Source of the DNA: Terrimonas_A sp036262095
Lineage (GTDB): Bacteria; Bacteroidota; Bacteroidia; Chitinophagales; Chitinophagaceae
NCBI GenBank assembly: GCA_036262095.1
Contig: DATAJQ010000233.1
Coordinates: 1-8,258 of the forward strand
Reading direction: 5' to 3'
Length of the DNA: 8,258 bases
Below the pieces are notes generated by a model. It saw nothing but the letters and a program-made list of their open reading frames with translations. It made no database searches and had not been told where the DNA came from. The translations under genes were made by a program, and so were the position numbers. Below are positions 5,922 through 8,258 of the stretch, one piece after another (the first letter of the stretch is position 1; each line of letters starts with the position of its first letter).

Positions 5922-7217
5922 TTGCTCGTATTTGTTCCCGAAATAACGCCCCGCCTGCAATACATTTTTGATTTCCTGGGCAAAGAGATCATGCAGCAGG
6001 GGCTTGAACTTACAACCAACAAACAGACTTTCCTTGAATATAACAAGTCCTGTATCAATTACTCAACAGAGCGGTTACGGGCAGATGAACTTTTTATCGA
6101 AGCCCATCCACTCCTTTTTCAAAAAACGATCACCTCACAGGAAATAAGCTGTTTTGATGTAAGCGGCTATAAAGCGTTTTTTAAAACCAACGGGGATTAT
6201 CCTTTCGACATTTTTGCAGCAAGCTTTTACCTGATCAGCCGTTATGAAGAATATCTTCCACATAAAAAAGACAGCTATGGCCGGTATGCCCCTGAAAACT
6301 CTCTTGCTTTCCGCGAAGGGTTTCTAAATCTTCCCCTGGTAAATATCTGGATGCAATATTTTAAAGAGGTGCTGAAACAACATTTTCCCTCTCTTGTTTT
6401 CAAATCATCTTCTTTCCTGCTTCTTCCAACTTATGACATAGATATTGCCTGGTCATATAAACATAAAGGATGGTGGCGGCAATTGGGAGGTTTTACCCGC
6501 TCAATCCTTAAAGGAGAATGGAAAGCGGTAAAAGACCGGACAGCAGTTTTGAGGGGAAAACAAAAAGATCCGTTTGATGCTTATGGCTGGATGAATCAGC
6601 TTCATGAAAAAAAGAAATTAAGGCCATATTATTTTTTCCTGATTGCAGAAAAAAATAGCCGGTATGATAAAAACATTTCCCCTGCAAGGAAGGCAATGAA
6701 AGAATTGATCAGCGATCATATTATCCGCTACCCTGTAGGTATTCATCCTTCCTGGCAAAGTGGAGATGATGACCGTTTGCTGCAAAGCGAAATTGCCCGG
6801 TTAGCAGCTATCAATGGCAATCCCATCGTTTCTTCAAGACAGCATTATATCCGTTTCGCCTTGCCGGAGACCTTCCGCAAACTGATCGCAAATAAGATCG
6901 GGTTTGATTTCTCTATGGGATATGGCAGTATCAATGGTTTCCGTGCTTCGGTGACTACGCCATTTTACTGGTATGATCTTAATGCAGAAGCGGCAACCAA
7001 TCTTCTTTTGTTCCCCTTCTGCTTTATGGAAGCCAATTCTTTTTATGAACAGCATTATTCCCCACAGCAGGCGCTGGAAGAGATGAGGTATTATTATAAA
7101 GAAGTGAAACAGGTGCAGGGAACTTTTATCATGATCTGGCATAATTCTTTCCTGGGCACCGATAAGCTATATGAAGGATGGAGGGAAGTGTACGAAGCAT
7201 TCATGAATGAAATATGA
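5922..7217 (+). CDS. DUF7033/polysaccharide deacetylase-like protein
   Basis: Resembles a Bacteroidota family with an N-terminal DUF7033-type region (about 1-165) and a C-terminal NodB/CE4-like deacetylase fold. Numbered from TTG 5922 (431 residues), it shows TYDID with Asp172 and Asp174, equivalent to the TFDDG motif. It then has GIHPSW with His275, DFSMGY near 329-334 followed by GFR (Arg341), and a late IWHN with His407. The usual HxxxH(S/T) metal motif is not intact, so the substrate and even catalysis are uncertain. The nearest in-frame ATG is at 5820, but that start would overlap lutB by 40 bases and translate the 9-base repeat into a hydrophobic N-terminus. The family-like beginning LLVFVPEITPRLQYIF lies at the TTG, so I prefer 5922; ATT 5913 is another possibility. 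No signal peptide is seen from the preferred start. It is in line with lutB, and no promoter is evident. Confidence 0.75.
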   Translation: MLVFVPEITPRLQYIFDFLGKEIMQQGLELTTNKQTFLEYNKSCINYSTERLRADELFIEAHPLLFQKTITSQEISCFDVSGYKAFFKTNGDYPFDIFAASFYLISRYEEYLPHKKDSYGRYAPENSLAFREGFLNLPLVNIWMQYFKEVLKQHFPSLVFKSSSFLLLPTYDIDIAWSYKHKGWWRQLGGFTRSILKGEWKAVKDRTAVLRGKQKDPFDAYGWMNQLHEKKKLRPYYFFLIAEKNSRYDKNISPARKAMKELISDHIIRYPVGIHPSWQSGDDDRLLQSEIARLAAINGNPIVSSRQHYIRFALPETFRKLIANKIGFDFSMGYGSINGFRASVTTPFYWYDLNAEAATNLLLFPFCFMEANSFYEQHYSPQQALEEMRYYYKEVKQVQGTFIMIWHNSFLGTDKLYEGWREVYEAFMNEI

Positions 7218-7223
7218 TCCGGG

Positions 7224-8243
7224 TTAAACTCCTTCTGCTTCTGGCTGTTCCACTGCAGGTAATGCTTTGAACGCTTTGTTTACCATATACACGCCAGCCA
7301 GCGTAACCAATCCTCCGATAATGATGAACACACTGATGCTTTCGGCGAATAATAACCAACCCAACAATACAGCTACAATAGGATTGATGTAAGCATAAAT
7401 TGAAGCCTGCTCTGTGGGCAGGTGTTGCAGTGCATATAAATAAGCAATAAAAGAAAGTACGGATCCGAAGATCACCAGGTAGGCAACTGCTGCCCAGGAT
7501 TGCCAGGGAATAGCAGTGAATGGAACGGCTGATTTTGTTTCAGGCGTGTTGACCAATTGAGTGAACACTAAAAGAATGATACCGGATATCAGCATCTGCA
7601 AACCAAGACTGAAATACGGATTGAAACTCGCGGCTTTTCTTTTAGTGTAAAGCGTACCGAATGCCCAGGTCCAGGTGGCAACCAGAGAAATGAGAATGCC
7701 AAAACGGAAATCCGGGTTGAAAAAATCCTGCAGGTGTTCATAAAAAATAATACAGATGCCCGCAAAACCTATGAGTAAGCCAATAATGGCGCGTGCAGGA
7801 GTTTTGCTTCCGGAAAACAGGCCGATCACTACCAGCCATAAAGGGAAAATAGCTCCCATAATAGCACCCAGGCCAGCCGTGATATGTTTCAACCCCCAGG
7901 TGCTGAGTCCATTGGTGAGTGCGAAATTGAGCAGGCTTAAAACAACGATGCTTCCCCATTCTTTCCTGGCAGGAAAACGGGCGCCTTTGGCAAGGAAGAA
8001 GATCACATAACAAAGTCCACCCAGCGTTTGACGTATGCCTGCCATTTGCAGGGAAGGCATGTATTTCACCCCGAGTTTAGAAGCAACCCAGGTGGTGCCC
8101 CATAGAATGCAAACCAGAGCCAGCGCAAAAACGGCTTTTGCTTTTGTGCCTTTGCGATGGATAGTAAGCGGGTTAAAAACCGATAGTTCCTTAATGGAAT
8201 TACTGGTTTGGGATAATGTTCTGTATATATCGAATCGGGGCAT
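7224..8243 (-). CDS. EamA/DMT-family transporter
   Basis: Inner-membrane permease of the drug/metabolite transporter superfamily; the substrate is unknown. The 339-residue product has ten predicted membrane segments, approximately 37-55, 64-84, 97-116, 121-143, 151-168, 180-199, 211-230, 250-272, 281-300 and 304-322. They are arranged as two EamA repeats (about 38-167 and 180-322). Family signatures include CILWGTTWVASKLG at the first helix and the Pro-containing IYAYINPIVAVLLGWLLFAE before the last helix. The ATG at 8243 adds a polar N-terminal tail of about 30 residues, longer than is common, but no ATG, GTG or TTG codon lies between it and helix 1. Only 15 bases upstream are visible, so no promoter can be judged. 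It converges on the deacetylase-like gene; the two stop codons are only 6 bp apart, with no room for a separate terminator. No neighbour suggests what it transports. Confidence 0.93.
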   Translation of the reverse strand: MPRFDIYRTLSQTSNSIKELSVFNPLTIHRKGTKAKAVFALALVCILWGTTWVASKLGVKYMPSLQMAGIRQTLGGLCYVIFFLAKGARFPARKEWGSIVVLSLLNFALTNGLSTWGLKHITAGLGAIMGAIFPLWLVVIGLFSGSKTPARAIIGLLIGFAGICIIFYEHLQDFFNPDFRFGILISLVATWTWAFGTLYTKRKAASFNPYFSLGLQMLISGIILLVFTQLVNTPETKSAVPFTAIPWQSWAAVAYLVIFGSVLSFIAYLYALQHLPTEQASIYAYINPIVAVLLGWLLFAESISVFIIIGGLVTLAGVYMVNKAFKALPAVEQPEAEGV

Positions 8244-8258
8244 TAATGTTTGAAATGC

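Noticed and set aside
7218..7223. A terminator between the convergent deacetylase-like and EamA genes
   Set aside because: Only six bases separate the stop codons, and I see no hairpin with a T-run at either gene end.

Overview
This window reads as ordinary chromosomal DNA of a gliding-lineage Bacteroidota, most likely of the class Chitinophagia (family Chitinophagaceae is my best guess, from the feel of the protein sequences rather than a search). The evidence is the pair of Bacteroidota-specific gliding genes gldE and gldD behind mutY and ssb, an order familiar from that phylum. Further support comes from several upstream TAnnTTTG-type -7 promoter elements, the near absence of Shine-Dalgarno sequences, and frequent non-ATG starts.

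Layout. Positions 28-1125 encode MutY, the adenine glycosylase that removes A opposite 8-oxoguanine. Positions 1129-1242 hold a striking perfect 36-bp inverted repeat. It is followed by a promoter-like stretch and ssb (1347-1772). A short gap with a -7 element and a small hairpin leads into gldE (1847-3193) and, 27 bp later, gldD (3221-3817). These encode a CNNM/CBS membrane protein and a lipoprotein needed for gliding. A clear -7 element precedes a cysteine-rich DUF3109 protein (about 3866-4471). Its stop codon overlaps the GTG start of a LutB-like iron-sulfur protein (4468-5859). A degenerate copy of the same repeat family lies immediately after the lutB stop. It is followed by a DUF7033/polysaccharide-deacetylase-like protein (about 5922-7217). 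On the opposite strand, ending 6 bp from that gene, is a ten-helix EamA/DMT-family permease (8243-7224).

How the genes work together. mutY and ssb serve DNA repair and replication, while gldE and gldD serve the gliding/type IX secretion machinery. DUF3109 and lutB look translationally coupled and may form a small metal/iron-sulfur redox unit. The last two genes show no evident functional link to the rest.

I see no tRNA, rRNA, CRISPR array, insertion sequence or phage gene, and no strong case for a new multi-gene system. The most unusual item is the CCACRAAG-type repeat family: one perfect palindromic copy between mutY and ssb, and one single-armed copy that probably produces a spurious N-terminal extension of the deacetylase-like gene. 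Another oddity is that five consecutive genes seem to start with TTG or GTG. No stretch over 300 bases lacks a gene.
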